From Cycas panzhihuaensis (Eukaryota > Cycadophyta), in the NCBI GenBank assembly GCA_023213395.1, contig CM041465.1, positions 106,771,741-106,835,740 of the forward strand: DNA of 64,000 nt, given 5' to 3'. The notes under the pieces are model-generated. The model did not search any database, was not told where the DNA came from, and worked only from the letters and a program-made list of their open reading frames with translations. The translations under genes and the position numbers were made by a program. How positions within the stretch are numbered: position 1 is the first letter of the stretch; each line of letters starts with the position of its first letter. Below, piece by piece: positions 43,494 to 54,911 of the stretch.

Positions 43494-44168
43494 TCATTTT
43501 GCACGTTGTCTTACTTCTTCATATGACTGTGGCTCTACAGAGTTGAATAGGGCTTGAGGTTTTTGACTCCTCGTTCTGTGAATGAATACATCTCCTTTGG
43601 CTTCCTCAATAGTTTTAAAATACCATTTTGGTATCTTTTTGAAAAGCATTTCTTTTTCCTCATTTTCTTTAGGGCTAGAATCTCTTAAAGGTGAGGGTGC
43701 CCCCTCTGATTGTTTTGCTTCATCTGTTTCTACATTTTCTGATGGGACTCCTGATACTTCCTTAGGTGAAAGCTCTTTTGTAGAGATCTTCTTTGTAAGC
43801 TCTTTGAATTCCTGATACGATGATGAGCTCCCTACAATGTCTTTTTCATTGAATATAACATCTCTACTTACATAGACCTTATTTGTTTTTGGGTCTATAC
43901 ACCTATAGGATTTTGAATTTTTGTTGTAACCTATCATTATGTATTCCATGCTTTTACAACCAATCTTAGACCTCTTTTTGTCTGGAATATGTAAAAAAGC
44001 TTGACATCCAAAATTTTTCAAGTTACTTACATTTGGCTTGTATCCGGTCCAAGCCTCTTCTGGTGTTACTGAGCCTAAGGCTTGTGTTGGACTCTGATTT
44101 ATGAGGTAACTAGTTGTGTTTATAGCTTCAACCCAATAGGTCTTCGAGATTTGTCTATCTTGAATCAT
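43494..44168 (-). pseudogene. K: integrase C-terminal part and linker
   Basis: 224 open residues: YWVEAINTTSYLINQSPTQA, then GYKPNVSNLKNFGCQAFLHI, then RCIDPKTNKVYVSRDVIFNE (the copia integrase C-terminal GKGY-like region), followed by a Ser/Glu-rich linker and RTRSQKPQALF, which leads into RT. Confidence 0.85.
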
Positions 44169-45120
44169 GTTTCAAACCATCTCCATGATTGTTCTGTTCA
44201 TTCGTTCAGCCACTCCATTTGACTGAGGTGTATAAGGAGTTGTAATCTGTCAATGTATCCCATGAGTTCTGTAGAAATACTAAAACTCTTTTGAAACATA
44301 TTCGCCTCCTTCATCTGATCTTATACATCTTGTTTCCACATTCAAGCTCAACTTCTGTCTTAAATTCTTTGAATTTTTCAAAGGCTTCAAATTTACTATA
44401 GAGGAAGTAAGTCCAGACTCTCCTACAGAAATCATCAATGAAAATAAGAAAATATCTTGCACCAATTATTGAACATGGAGTGATAGGTCCACATGAGTCA
44501 ATGTGTACCAATTCTAGTTTGCTTTTAGCTCACCATTCACTTTTCTAGAAGGGGAAGCGATGTTGTTTACCAAGCAGACAACTTTTACAAACAAGAGGAT
44601 GAAATGCATCATCAAGAAGTCCATCTACCATTCTGGAATTATTTAGCAACTCTAATCTATCAAAAGAAATATGTCCATACTTCAAATGCCAAAGTTTATT
44701 ATTGTCAACTTTTGCAATAGCATAAGCTTTTACATTCTTGTTTGTAACAATAGGGATAGAAAGCAGTCTATAAAGATCATTGCTTCCTATGCCCTTAGCA
44801 ATTACAGTACCACCTTTTTTCATGTCTAAGATGTAACAATACCCATCCTCATGAAAAATGGTTCTAAGCTTTTTCTTCGTAAGCTATGAAACAGAGAGAA
44901 GATTCTTTTTCGGCCCTGGTACAAAGACAACATTACCAATTTTTTAAACAGTTCCTTTCATTTTGACAACCATTGTCCCAATCCCCTTTATATTGAGAGG
45001 ATATTTATCTCCTAACTCTACTGATTTATTAGAAGAACATGGTTTTAGTGATTCAAACCATTCTTCTCGACCTATCATATGTCTGGAAGCTCCTGAGTCA
45101 ATGTACCAGACATCGCCATC
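44169..45120 (-). pseudogene. K: protease end and integrase core
   Basis: 44823-44545: LWHLKYGHISFDRLELL, CKSCLLGKQHRFPF (zinc finger). 44511-44280: LVHIDSCGPITP (first Asp), YFLIFIDDFCRRVWTYFL, IRSDEGGEYVSKEF (second Asp). About 44215: NGVAERMNRTIME (Glu). Upstream at 45090 the protease site DSGASRHM is complete. Breaks lie at 44535, 44310 and 44175. Confidence 0.85.
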
Positions 45121-45143
45121 TTTGAGATCAGCAATAAGGGCGA

Positions 45144-46101
45144 CTAAGAAGGTGGATTCTTCTTCTTCTTCATCAAAGTTGTTTTGCTCCTTGTTGTAAT
45201 TAGTGGCAAATCTTTTCCCTCTCTGTATTTCAGCTCTTCATTGTGAACATTGGTATGGAAAGTGCCCAGTTTGCCCACAGTGATAACAAACGTCAAACGC
45301 TCTACAGTTGCTTGAGAAATGGCATGGTTTTCCACAATTAAAGCATACCCTAGCATCTCTAGGGGGAACTGATTGTCCCTGGCCCTTACTTTCCTACCAT
45401 CTGCCTCTGGACTGGCTTCTAGTATTCGGAGTTCTTTCGTGACCTCTTGTTTGCCCTCGTCCTCTAGGACCTAGGCTAAGTTTGGATAGAAAGCCATCTT
45501 CTATCTTAGTCTCTTCTTCACGCCTCCTGTTTCTCTATTCTTGCCTTAGGAGAAGTCATGTCAGAGTATCTAACGACATTGTAACAGTTTGATGATTATT
45601 AGTTATTGTGTTTACCATATTATCAAAGGATTTCGGAAATTTAATCACAAACATTTCAATGAGTTCCCAGTCAGGCATATTTGCACTAGCATTCAACAGA
45701 TCATTTCTAATTGAAGTTACTTTGTGAAGGAACTTTGAAATACTTTCCTTTTCCTTCATGTGTAATTTGAACAATTCCTCTTTGAGAGTCACAACCCTAG
45801 CATGACTTTTTTGACTATACAAATTTGCGAACACGTTCCAAATTTCTACAAATGAATTTAACCTTTCAACATACACTAGGAGAGGGTCGAAGATAGACAA
45901 TTTCAAAGTTATTATCCCTATATTATCTCTATCATCCCAATTGGGTTGTGTAGCTACATCGCTAGGTCTTTGTTCCACCCCTGTGGCAATGTTCCATGCA
46001 TTTTTTGCTCTTAACAGAATTTCAATTTTGATTTTCCATACAAAATAATTGGTTTCAATCAATTTATCGTCATCACTGAGTGCAATAATGGAAGATGCCA
46101 T
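45144..46101 (-). pseudogene. K: gag
   Basis: From the ATG at 46101: MASSIIALSDDDKLIETNYF, WKIKIEILLRAKNAWNIATG, KSHARVVTLKEELFKLHMKE, ELIEMFVIKFPKSFDNMVNT; open for 181 residues. After a break, zinc knuckles follow at 45340-45250 (CLNCGKPCHFSSNC-like, then CYHCGQTGHFPYQC-like). Close in length and motif order to the gag of E3 and H. Confidence 0.85.
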
Positions 46102-46771
46102 CTTAAAGACAATGCAAAAGATAACAAACTCTTGAATTTGACTTAGAACAGGCTGACCATACGATTGTACAGAATTTTGTACGAAATTGCAGGTGTATGG
46201 ATTTCAAAGAGAGTTGTTGCAAAATGTAGATCTCAGTGAGAGGAATTCAACTATGTATTTACCTTCAGGAAATTTTTCTCAGTTTGATCGCAAACAGGCT
46301 CAAAAACTCAAAATAAGCGACTAGGGTTTTTGAGAAAAAAACTCATAAATTAATAAATCTTCAGCCAAATGCCTCCAACTTGGACTCAAAAGAAGCGCAC
46401 TAATGAAACACAGAGATTAAGTCTAGTTTTACTTGAATCAATGAAGAAATCTGCACAAAATCTTCAGTGGAGCCTCCAAACCCACGCAGGAAGAAAAATA
46501 ACAAAAAGATCTTGAAAATGGGCTCAAATGACTTTGATGTAGTTGAGAAAGATGACGGCCTCGTCAAGAATTGCCTCTTGGTGAAATTTGGTGCGCTTCT
46601 GAGCACTTTGACTTTTTCCCATCCGTGCACAGGTCACTCTTCCATACTTCTTCTATTTATGGTATTGTCTTTGACAATCAAATGTCTTTATCAATTTTCT
46701 TTCAACAGATTCCTCAGTTATCTCTATCCTTCTTAAATAGCAAACCTCGTCTCAGACAAGTGATTTGCCCT
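46102..46771 (-). other. K leader, non-coding
   Basis: 670 bases between PBS and ATG. A GTAC-type cluster (46158-46200 region) lies just before the ATG; a weaker ccgtgcac word lies near 46625. The short open frames here are chance. Confidence 0.55.
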
Positions 46772-46783
46772 ACTTTGATACCA
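46772..46783 (-). other. K primer binding site (tRNA-iMet)
   Basis: On the minus strand TGGTATCAAAGT, 10 of 12 matches, directly after the 5' LTR. Confidence 0.8.
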
Positions 46784-46979
46784 TGTAAAACAAACTCACA
46801 ATATGAAAGAAATGGAATGCTTGATTATGTAAGAGAACCTCTCAATATATATACATCAATAATTTGTACCCGCTTTCTATCTATTTGACACGTGCCAAAC
46901 ACTTGTCTTTATTACATGAAGAGGGGTTTAATACATGACCCTCAAGAATGTCTAGATAAAACATTAAGAGAGGGTGACA
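46784..46979 (-). repeat. 5' LTR of K with an aberrant start
   Basis: 196 bp, ends TGTTTTACA at the PBS. On the minus strand it starts TGTCACCCTCTCTTAATG instead of the TGTTAAGATGTAATG of the 3' LTR. Plus-strand bases 46952-46976 equal the complement of 41995-42019, the PPT arm of the same element. Confidence 0.85.
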
Positions 46980-47389
46980 TGTCCAATGACCCTGCAGAAC
47001 TACCACAGAGGTGCAGATGATCGTTGGAGGATCCTAGAAGCCTTTTGTCTCTATTTTGCAAGATTTCAAAGCTTTATGGAGGTGTGATGACAAGTATGCA
47101 ACCCTAGTTACTATGTTGCCAGCCATTTGAGTCAGTTTGAGCCTACTGAAGGTGTTGGATCCTTGTTGGAAGATGCCATTGAGTTTGCAGCTGCATAGAG
47201 AGCCTAGCCACCTGTGGAGTGTTTATTTGCAGCCCCTGGTGCCTTGTAAAAGCCATTGGAGAGCGTATTACCAATGAGGCATCCTTCCAAAAGAGTTGCA
47301 GTCAGCCAAAAGCCAGTGCAACGGTCATAAGTGAAAAATACAATTTCATATTTATAAAGGTATGCTCACATATATCATACATTTTGAAA
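46980..47389. other. unassigned DNA after K
   Basis: A frame near 47010-47080 reads RWRILEAFCLYFARFQSF on the plus strand but is broken and I do not recognise it. Nothing else is supportable. Confidence 0.4.
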
Positions 47390-48150
47390 TATATTATTGT
47401 CGCTCCTTATATTATTATGGCCTGCAAGTATTTGATCACCTGTGTATGTATTGAGTCACCCGCCCTCTGTTACTATATTATGGCGTGCGTACAGCTGAAA
47501 TGAGTTCGCCATATATAGTTTTGGGCCACGTAATATAGCTTCCAATCGCCTGTATTAATAAATTTTATGATATGTGATAAAATGTAAGTCACCGTCACTT
47601 TTCTTCGCAGTCATAGTACTATAATAACACCCTGCATATGGTGGCAACTAGTATTTTTTCGCCATGCATGAATGATAATCGTGTATTATGTGGTCGCCCC
47701 ATTGGAATTTAATTGCAGTTGTGATATTGATATTTCAGCTGCCAATGTGATTAATGTCGCAGCTGTTACAGGATGCCTTGCGTGATGTTTTCTTATCCTG
47801 CTAAAGTCTATTCATGGCTATATATATATATATATATATATAGTTCACAGTTCATATATTTTAGTCACCAATATTTATCAAATATCATTGTGTCGTCCAT
47901 TGTGATATTTGTTGTTGCCCTACATTTACACAAGACGCCAATGAAACCTTGCATTTTGATATATATAAAGTTTGTTGGTGATATTTATAAAGTTTGAGCT
48001 GCCTTTTTATAATGTCACTTTGACATATTATCACCAATGCCGCCATTGATATGTTATTTGATTTATATTATGTTGCCTTTAGTGTTATATAATTTGGCAT
48101 TAATATATTTTCAAGTATATATTGATATATCAATTGGACATCGCCTTTGA
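47390..48150. repeat. degenerate quasi-periodic array
   Basis: AT-rich segments are punctuated every 30-50 bases by short words of the type gtcgcc, gtcacc, tcgcca or cagctg (for example near 47390, 47455, 47500, 47548, 47592, 47660, 47690, 47755, 48036, 48144). It also has a 25-base TA run (47817-47842). It looks like an old, diverged tandem repeat. Confidence 0.4.
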
Positions 48151-48243
48151 ATATTATATCATTTGATTAAAGTCATACACTTTGGCTTTGTTTTCAATGA
48201 TAATATGAGGTGAAGTGATGGGTGATTGTATACTGATTGTGTG

Positions 48244-48570
48244 CTTTCTTGCATGCATTTTGCATGAGAAAGTTAATGGGTAATGTTGATTATATGTATG
48301 AGGCGAGTATAGGCTTTCTTGCATGTGTGTTACATGGGAGAGTGAGTTTGGCAACAGATGGGCAAGTAGGTGACAAGAGGTGACAATTTGAAGCTCTTTG
48401 CATGCCGTTACATAAGAGAGTTGCTGTGGCAATGACATGGTGTGGTGATGAAATGAATTGATGCTCTGTAGTGTGTGTTTTGCATGAGGGAGTTTATGGG
48501 CAAAGATGGCAATATGAAGCGAAGGTGTACTTGTTGCATGTGAGTTACATGGCAAGTTTATGGGCAAGTT
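48244..48570 (+). repeat. five tandem repeats of about 70 bp, each with a hairpin
   Basis: Units begin near 48244, 48314, 48394, 48464 and 48529 (spacings 70, 80, 70, about 65). Each starts with ctttcttgcatg or ctctttgcatgc and continues with ttacatgagagagtt-like sequence, so that the two halves can pair (ctttct..catg / catg..agaaag). Each unit then contains a gggcaa or ggcaa word. Homology decays toward the last unit. Confidence 0.75.
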
Positions 48571-49919
48571 TGAGGGCGAAATGGGCATGTGTTAAGGCAG
48601 TGAAGTTCAGTAATTGACTAAAGATGGGCAAGATTGGGCAAGAAGAGGGCAAGTTAAGTGAGATACCTTAGCTGCAAGATGAAAGCAAACTTGTGTAAGT
48701 TTTACTGTGACATAGATCATTGCACAAAGTTTATATATATGTGATTTATTTGAAAGTGAAATGGTGTGTTTTATTCATGGTGTATATTCGAGTTCTGTTG
48801 CATCAGATGTGTATGAGGTGATAAAGAGGTTTAGAATTTGCTATTTATATAAGTGGTTATTAATGGTGGTGGACTATTATACTTTGGTTAGTTGGAGTGA
48901 TGATAGCATGAGGGTTTATGGCATATTTGATGATGGTTCAATGTGTATGCATATCTGAACAAGTCTAACGTAGAACCAAGATAGAGTGTTTGAAAAAAAT
49001 TTGAAGTGTGAATGGAAAGGTCTATGATGATATGCTTTAAAATCAGTTATGGCCTTGTCATGGTATAGAACGGGAGTTGTTTGTCCCGTGAACCCCATGT
49101 GTTGCAGGTGAGTATCATGATGCAGATGGCGAGGTTAATGCATGTTATGGTTTGCCTCCCATAAACTGTGGTAGAAGTTGTAGCGAATAGGTATTGGGCC
49201 CTTGTTGTGACTGTCTGTGGCATATTTTCCTCTCGTGTTGTATTTGGACCAGTCAGAAGCCTTCCATTTGATTCCTTTGGTGCATTGGAGTGCACACATC
49301 TTAAATGAAGATCACATCAACCAAATTGCAAGAGTTTGAAGCCTATGGGGTTATTTGAATAAAGCTTACAACCAGTGTGATCTGCAGGGGAATGCATTGT
49401 GATTAGTCTAGATGTCAAGTTGAAGAGTCGTTGATATATCATGCTGAGTGTCATCTAATTACAGGTTTTATCCTTCATTTCTTCACTTTTCTGAGCCATT
49501 GTTCAGCAGGTGTAGAGGTTTGTTTGCCTAACATTGTGTTTGAGACAGAAGCAGGACCTAGTGGAAGATTGATGATAAGGAGACATTGCAAGAAGAGACA
49601 TGGATTGCAACCCCATGGTCCATTAATGGTTGAAGACATGCAAGATGATTGAAGAATGAGGATCAGCATGCCAGTCAAAGCTCGTGATAGGCACCAATAT
49701 TCTAACAAGTGAAGATTCACAATGGAGAGCTACATTGATGGAGAGTATTATGTGGGATTTAGGTCCCTTTCCTCCCTTAAGAACGCGGTCAGTTTACAAG
49801 TTGGAAGGCTTGTTGCACAAGATCTCTAGCAAAAGAAGGATTAAGATATGAGGAGACATTTTGCACCAATCTCTATGCTTATTAGTCTGTTTGATCCTTA
49901 CTTTAATAGCTACAAATAG
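48571..49919. other. unassigned DNA
   Basis: Open frames of 60-82 codons occur on both strands, for example 49431-49652, but none shows a recognised motif. I see no gene I can support. Confidence 0.4.
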
Positions 49920-50300
49920 TTGGGTGTCACATCACATCATATAAGTATTCCTTAACGGAGACTTGAAGAAGAGATTCACATGGCTCAAGTGGCTCAACCT
50001 CTTGGTTTAGTCAAAGGAATATGGCTGAGTTGTATGGACAAAGTATCAAGTGTAGAGAGAGTTGTATGGCGGCAGGGACTATTGGAGTCACATCCAAGGA
50101 ATCGAGCACATACGAGGCATAGCACCATTACATCCAAGAGAAGATTAGATCAAGGAAGATGCAAGTTGAAGTTTGTCCAAGTGGAGATCGACTTGTGGAC
50201 ATGTTCACCAAGCTCAAACTGAAGATCGCTACGTCGACGTTCGTGCATATTAGGTAAGGTTATCCTTGAGAAAGGTTCTATTGCTAAGGATAAACCTTGA
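49920..50300 (+). pseudogene. copia fragment L: RNase H end
   Basis: Plus strand. EEIHMAQVAQ then VKGIWLS correspond to the EAEYMA...KEAIWL motif of copia RNase H. QEKIRSRKMQVEVCPSGDRL then VDMFTKLK correspond to the ADIFTKPL end motif (50140-50215). Stops and frame changes are present. It leads straight into a PPT and LTR at 50327. Confidence 0.65.
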
Positions 50301-50304
50301 TACC

Positions 50305-50367
50305 CCACATTTACATTAAGAGGGGATGTTGGAATATGTGAATACATTGCCGACTAATGTAAAGTGG
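50305..50367 (+). other. L PPT inside an inverted repeat
   Basis: Arm ccacatttacatta (50305-50318) pairs with taatgtaaagtgg (50355-50367) with a single bulged base. The 36-base loop contains the purine tract agagggga and the LTR start. Confidence 0.7.
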
Positions 50368-50645
50368 ACCTATTTATATGCCTAAATATTGGTGGAATAT
50401 TCTTGATATGGGTAAGCCGACGAATGTAATTCCTATTATTTATGGCACTTTAGATCTATAAATATAGATAAAAGTCCATATCTTATGTAATATTAGATTT
50501 ATCAAAATGTGAATAATATTATTTTGTCGGTTTTTACCCATAAGGGTTTCCCACGGCAATCTGATGTCCGTGTGTTTGATTTCTACTATGATCTGCCTGA
50601 TGTGAAAGATTCTGTTGACCTTGTTTACATTTGTGTTTCCCAACA
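50327..50645 (+). repeat. 3' LTR of copia L
   Basis: Starts TGTTGGAATATG after the PPT and ends TTTCCCAACA (TGTTGG/CCAACA inverted repeat), 319 bp. The first LTR is not in the window. Confidence 0.75.
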
Positions 50646-51000
50646 CAATGAGATAAGCAAAGCTTACAGAGTATACGAGCTAAAAACTAAGAAAATGTGT
50701 ATAGCTTAAAATGTTATCTTTGAAGAAGGTAACAAAGAAGTTGATTTGAACTCATTGCAAGTTAGACAAGACAAAGGAAAAGAAATTAAAGAACAACCTG
50801 AATCAAGTTTTTCAAGGCAAATTGATGAGACACAACCTGTTACCATGGTGATAAATGATCATGAGGATGATGAGGATAATCAAAATGAAGTCATTATTCA
50901 CCAAAGAAATTGCCAAATGGTATTTGAAAATAGTTGTCAATGCACAATTGCCCGAGTTGGATGGAAAATGTTAAGTCCATTATGAACCCTAAATATATCT
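50646..51000 (+). pseudogene. copia fragment M: integrase tail and linker
   Basis: NEISKAYRVYELKTKKMCIA, a stop, then NVIFEEGNKEVDL are the C-terminal copia integrase motif (SKAYR...VIFDE). An acidic linker (DHEDDEDNQNEV) follows. It starts at the right edge of the LTR of L, so L probably inserted in M or the two were joined by deletion. Confidence 0.7.
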
Positions 51001-51185
51001 TGTAATAGGCGAGAACAGTCATCCCTTTTGGAAGGACTCTCATAGATAGTATAAATATTTATTCTTCGTATAAACTTATCATTTTATTTTTTAAATCAAC
51101 TTATGAATCTTTATGGTTCTTTCATATAAATGTATTGTGTACTACCTTAGTGTCTGCAAAGGCTAGTAACAAGTGGTATTAGAGC
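51001..51185 (+). repeat. copia N: 5' LTR and PBS
   Basis: The LTR is TGTAATAGGCG...GCTAGTAACA (51001-51171, 171 bp). Two bases later TGGTATTAGAGC (51174-51185) is an 11-of-12 tRNA-Met primer site. The left border is chosen by termini only. A coding region of N is not recognisable downstream. Confidence 0.6.
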
Positions 51186-52239
51186 GAGCATGAATGTTGG
51201 AAGATGAGCACCAATTCGATACCACTCTAGGAGGTTAATTAGAAGTGCCTAGATCATTTAGTTCATCAACAATGACAAGTAGGGCAATCAAGCTAATGTG
51301 GTGGCATATCTATAGACAATAGATCAATAGAATACATCAAATGTCATCACAAGCAAGAATACTTGTGGAAGAACAATTTAGTGTTGTTAGGCATATTAAT
51401 TAATGATCTCTTGCAGAGCTAGTTCTAGCAAAACATATGCCTCCTTGTGGGTGCATGCTCACTTATCTCGTGCGAAGCTAACAAGTATCGAACATCACAA
51501 GGGGTATTTTTGGATATCAAGATGGTGTTTAGGCTACTTTAAGCGTGTTGATATGAACAATTTCATAGCCAGTGAGTGTTGGTCTATGCAGTTATGTGGT
51601 TGGTCAGTGTATGTTGATCATGCGATTCTATGGCATATTTGATCACAGTCAGTGTGATTCCATGACTAGGGTGTCTGACACATAAATTGAGGAGTTGCAT
51701 CCCTAGCAACACATCGAGGAGGGGTCAATTATCATATCACCATTAGCAATGCCCTATACCCATCACCCACGAAGTTTGAAGACACTTGAACCTAAGGCTC
51801 ATGAAGTTGAAGACATCAAAGTGAACCCATGAAACTTCAAGACCCCTATACCCACAGCTCACGAAGTTGAAGATGCCAAAGCAAATTAAATTTGAATGTT
51901 CGTTCTATGCTATCTGAATAAGCGTAAATGCCAAAGCTAGAATATTCATTATTTGAATGGGCATATTCCCTATCTTAAAAATAACAACAACAATAATAAT
52001 AATAATATTTAAGTTGGTTATTTGGGCGACACTTCACCCAATTGTTTGTCGTTTTCATGTGATTGTAGGCCACTATATTCTGCATGGCAAGACTGCTCAT
52101 TCTGGGAATCTACCACCTACATTACATTGTTGTCATTCAAAGACCATTTTTGGCCACAATTAGTGTCATTTGGTACCTCCTCGATGGAGCACGATTAAGG
52201 CCCCAAGATAGATATGCCAAAGGAAAAATAGGCAAAAAT
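51186..52239. other. unassigned DNA with a short imperfect repeat
   Basis: 51764-51880 holds three or four near copies of 'cacgaagttgaagacatcaaag' spaced 30-45 bases. The open frames 51403-51642 and 52084-52302 have no known motif. It may include the missing 5' end of P. Confidence 0.45.
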
Positions 52240-53300
52240 CCAGAAACTGGTCATGGCACCACTCACGAATGCCATGCAAGCAGTAATAGAAGCATCCAAT
52301 AGACTCCTTTACCATACGATCAAGAGATGTTAATAAAAGCTAACGATAACTGTAGATGATCACAAAGAAAAAGGACTAATGTTGAAGGAAGAATAAGGCA
52401 AATGGAGTCGGTCAAAAAATCGAATTCCGAAGAAGCAACCAAACCACTCCAACCTCACAAACAATCTAATAAGAAGGTATTTACATGATTACCAAAATTT
52501 AATGCCCAAGGAACAAAATGTGGTTGGTTTTCAAGCTTATTTTAATTGCTTACAATCAATAAAAGCTCAGAAGAAGAAATTAGAAAAGTTGGCCATATAG
52601 TGTTTTAATATTGAACAAAAAATATAGGAACCTCAAGTATGGTTTCAACGAATGGAGAGAGACTTACATCTTATGGAAATTGACTTGACAAAACAAGTGC
52701 CATTGGCCACCTTGCACATGGACAGAATTGCATGCAAATGGTGGTAAAGCTTGGAGTGCACCACATTTTGATCTCAGTTACCAACTTGGGACAAGTTCAT
52801 CCACTTATTTATTAAAAGATTTGAAGTGATAGCAAATCAAAATTATTATTGTGAACTACAAAAAATTGATGTAGACAGTAATAGTCAAAGAATATATCAT
52901 GGCACTTACAAAACTGGCCCATGTGATGGAGGATATCCTTGATCATAGACTCATTCAATTGTACATTAATGGATTGGTAATGGAGATTTAAACAAATGTT
53001 AAAACTATAGGATCCATTACCCTCAACAAAGCCATTCAATTGACTAGAATACACAAAGACAAGGCCAATTCACTACACAAGGCAAAGGTAAGTCCTTATG
53101 TCTGTCATTTGCCAAATCAAATCCCCAACCAATCACCAAACCCAACTCCCTATTGGCCAAACCAAGTAAACCAATTAGATCGGTCCTTCAAAGAAGGAAC
53201 TAAGAAACAAGGGCCTATGCTTTATGTGCACTAAGAAGTGAGGCCTTGGGCATAAGTGTCAAAGGAACCAATTATATACCATTAAATTAACATTAGTATA
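52240..53300 (+). pseudogene. gypsy P: gag
   Basis: Plus strand, one main frame with stops: QVWFQRMERDLHLMEIDLTK, VPLATLHMDRIACKWW (capsid WW motif), FIHLFIKRFEVIA (52800). The other frame holds MEDILDHRLIQLYINGLVME (52930) and RIHKDKANSLHKA. This is the pattern of chromovirus gag. No zinc knuckle is clear. Confidence 0.75.
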
Positions 53301-54905
53301 GGAGGAGTCATGCAATGAAGAGAATGTTGGATCAAAAGTATCTAAGGAGGACCTTCACAATCAAGAGAGTGACATCCCAAAAATGTCATTTTCAGTAATG
53401 ACAAGCCTCACTTGACCAGACGCCCTAAAGTTACAAGGATTCATCAAAATGCAGCCAATTACAATCTTGGTGGATCCTGATACCACTCACAACATCATTG
53501 ATCAAATTTCAGCACAACATCTATGGTTATTTCCATCCAGGAAACCTCACTTTCAAGTAAGCGTTGGAGGCAAACAGGTTATATCAAGAATAAGGCATGA
53601 TGGAAAACCTTAGGCTCATGGTAGGTGATGTCACCATCATATAAGTGTAGATATTGTTCTTGGTTGTCAAGGGCTTAGGGTGAATGGGGCTTTTCAAATG
53701 AATTTAGACAAGTTATTCAATATAAACAAGAAGGTAGGATTGTTACTCTTCAAGGACAGAAACCAAAAAAATCCAAGCAATATCATGTAATCACATGGAG
53801 TAATTAATTAAAATGTGTCATCAAGGCATTATAGCTCAACTTAAATCACACCAACAATAGAGAAAGAACAGCCACAAGAGATCCTACAAAATCATAAGGA
53901 AGTCTTTCAAGACCTCCTAGTAGTATCACCTCCTAGTAGAGGGTTAGAACATCCAATTGAGCTTGAAGCAGGTATAAATCCTATCATCATTAGGCCATAC
54001 AAACAACCACATCATTATCCATATGAGATTGAAGAAATTATGTAGGAAATGCTAGAACTTGGAGCAATCGCTCCTAGCAAAAGTCAGTTTGTAGCACTCG
54101 TAGTCCTAGTCAAGAAAAAGGATGGATCCTTCCATAGGTGTGTGGACTATTGTGCTCTAAATAAAGTCATAATAAAAAGTAAGTTTCTAATACCTAAGAT
54201 TGATGAGTTACTTGATGAACAACACAGAGTAGAGCATTTTAGAAAAATTGGCTTACGATCCAAATACCAAAAGATCAAGATAAGGCTTGAGGACACATAC
54301 AAGACTACCTTTAGCACACATCAAGGACACTATGAATTTAAAGTAATGTCCTTCAACCTTACGAATGCTCTGGCCACCTTCCAAAATGTTGAATCAAATT
54401 CTTTTCTCCTTCCTACAAAAAATTGCCTTAGTTTTCTTCGATGACATATTAATATTTAGCAAGAATTGGAAGGACCATATGAATCATATAGACCAGGTGC
54501 TAAATGTCTTTAAAGAACAAAGATTTTTTGCCAAAAGGTCCAAATGCTCTTTTGAAACAAATGAGATAGATTATCTAGGGCATATTATCTCCAATGATGG
54601 AGTGAAAGATAATCCAAGAAAGGTCAAGGCCATCTAAGAATGCCTTGTGCCTAAAAATATCACCAAGCTTAGAGAATTCCTAGGGCTAACAGAATATTAT
54701 TAGCATTCTGTTAAAACTACACCCATAAGACTGCGGCCTTAACATGCTTCCTGATGAAGGATGGCTTTTATTGGGACTAGCAAGCAACAAACTATTGTGA
54801 CCAACTCAAACAGGCTAGGACGAGCCTACTAATGTTGGCCTCATCAAATTCTCCAAGGCCTTCCCCATCAAATGTGATGCCTCAAGAATAGGGATTGAAG
54901 CAGTA
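53301..54905 (+). pseudogene. gypsy P: protease, RT and start of RNase H
   Basis: Protease near 53470: ILVDPDTTHNIID, where DSGSTHNFID is usual, so Ser-Gly became Pro-Asp. RT (54049-54640): FVALVVLVKKKDGSFHRCVD, FRKIGLRSKYQKIKI (the LDL-type first Asp is lost, IGL), MSFNLTNALATFQ, then after a frameshift ALVFFDDILIFSKNW and REFLGLTEYY. RNase H begins and stops at about 54905 (GIEAV, stop, MQ) where copia O begins. Confidence 0.85.
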
Positions 54906-54911
54906 TAGATG

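Larger units (their letters stand above)
41809..46979 (-). mobile_element. copia element K, almost full length (5.2 kb)
   Basis: Minus strand: 5' LTR 46784-46979, PBS, leader, gag, protease, integrase, RT, RNase H, PPT, 3' LTR 41809-41996. The two LTRs align closely apart from their ends. The 3' LTR lacks the last about eight bases, and the first 18 bases of the 5' LTR differ and resemble an inverted PPT. No target duplication can be seen. K joins fragment J on the left and unassigned DNA on the right. Gene content and motifs place it next to E3. Confidence 0.92.

Noticed and set aside
48154-48588. 144-codon minus-strand ORF
   Set aside because: It is simply the hairpin tandem repeat read as protein (repeating His/Ser/Leu pattern). 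No domain.
49431-49652. 73-codon ORF as a small gene
   Set aside because: No recognisable domain, and neighbouring frames are broken; retained only as unassigned DNA.
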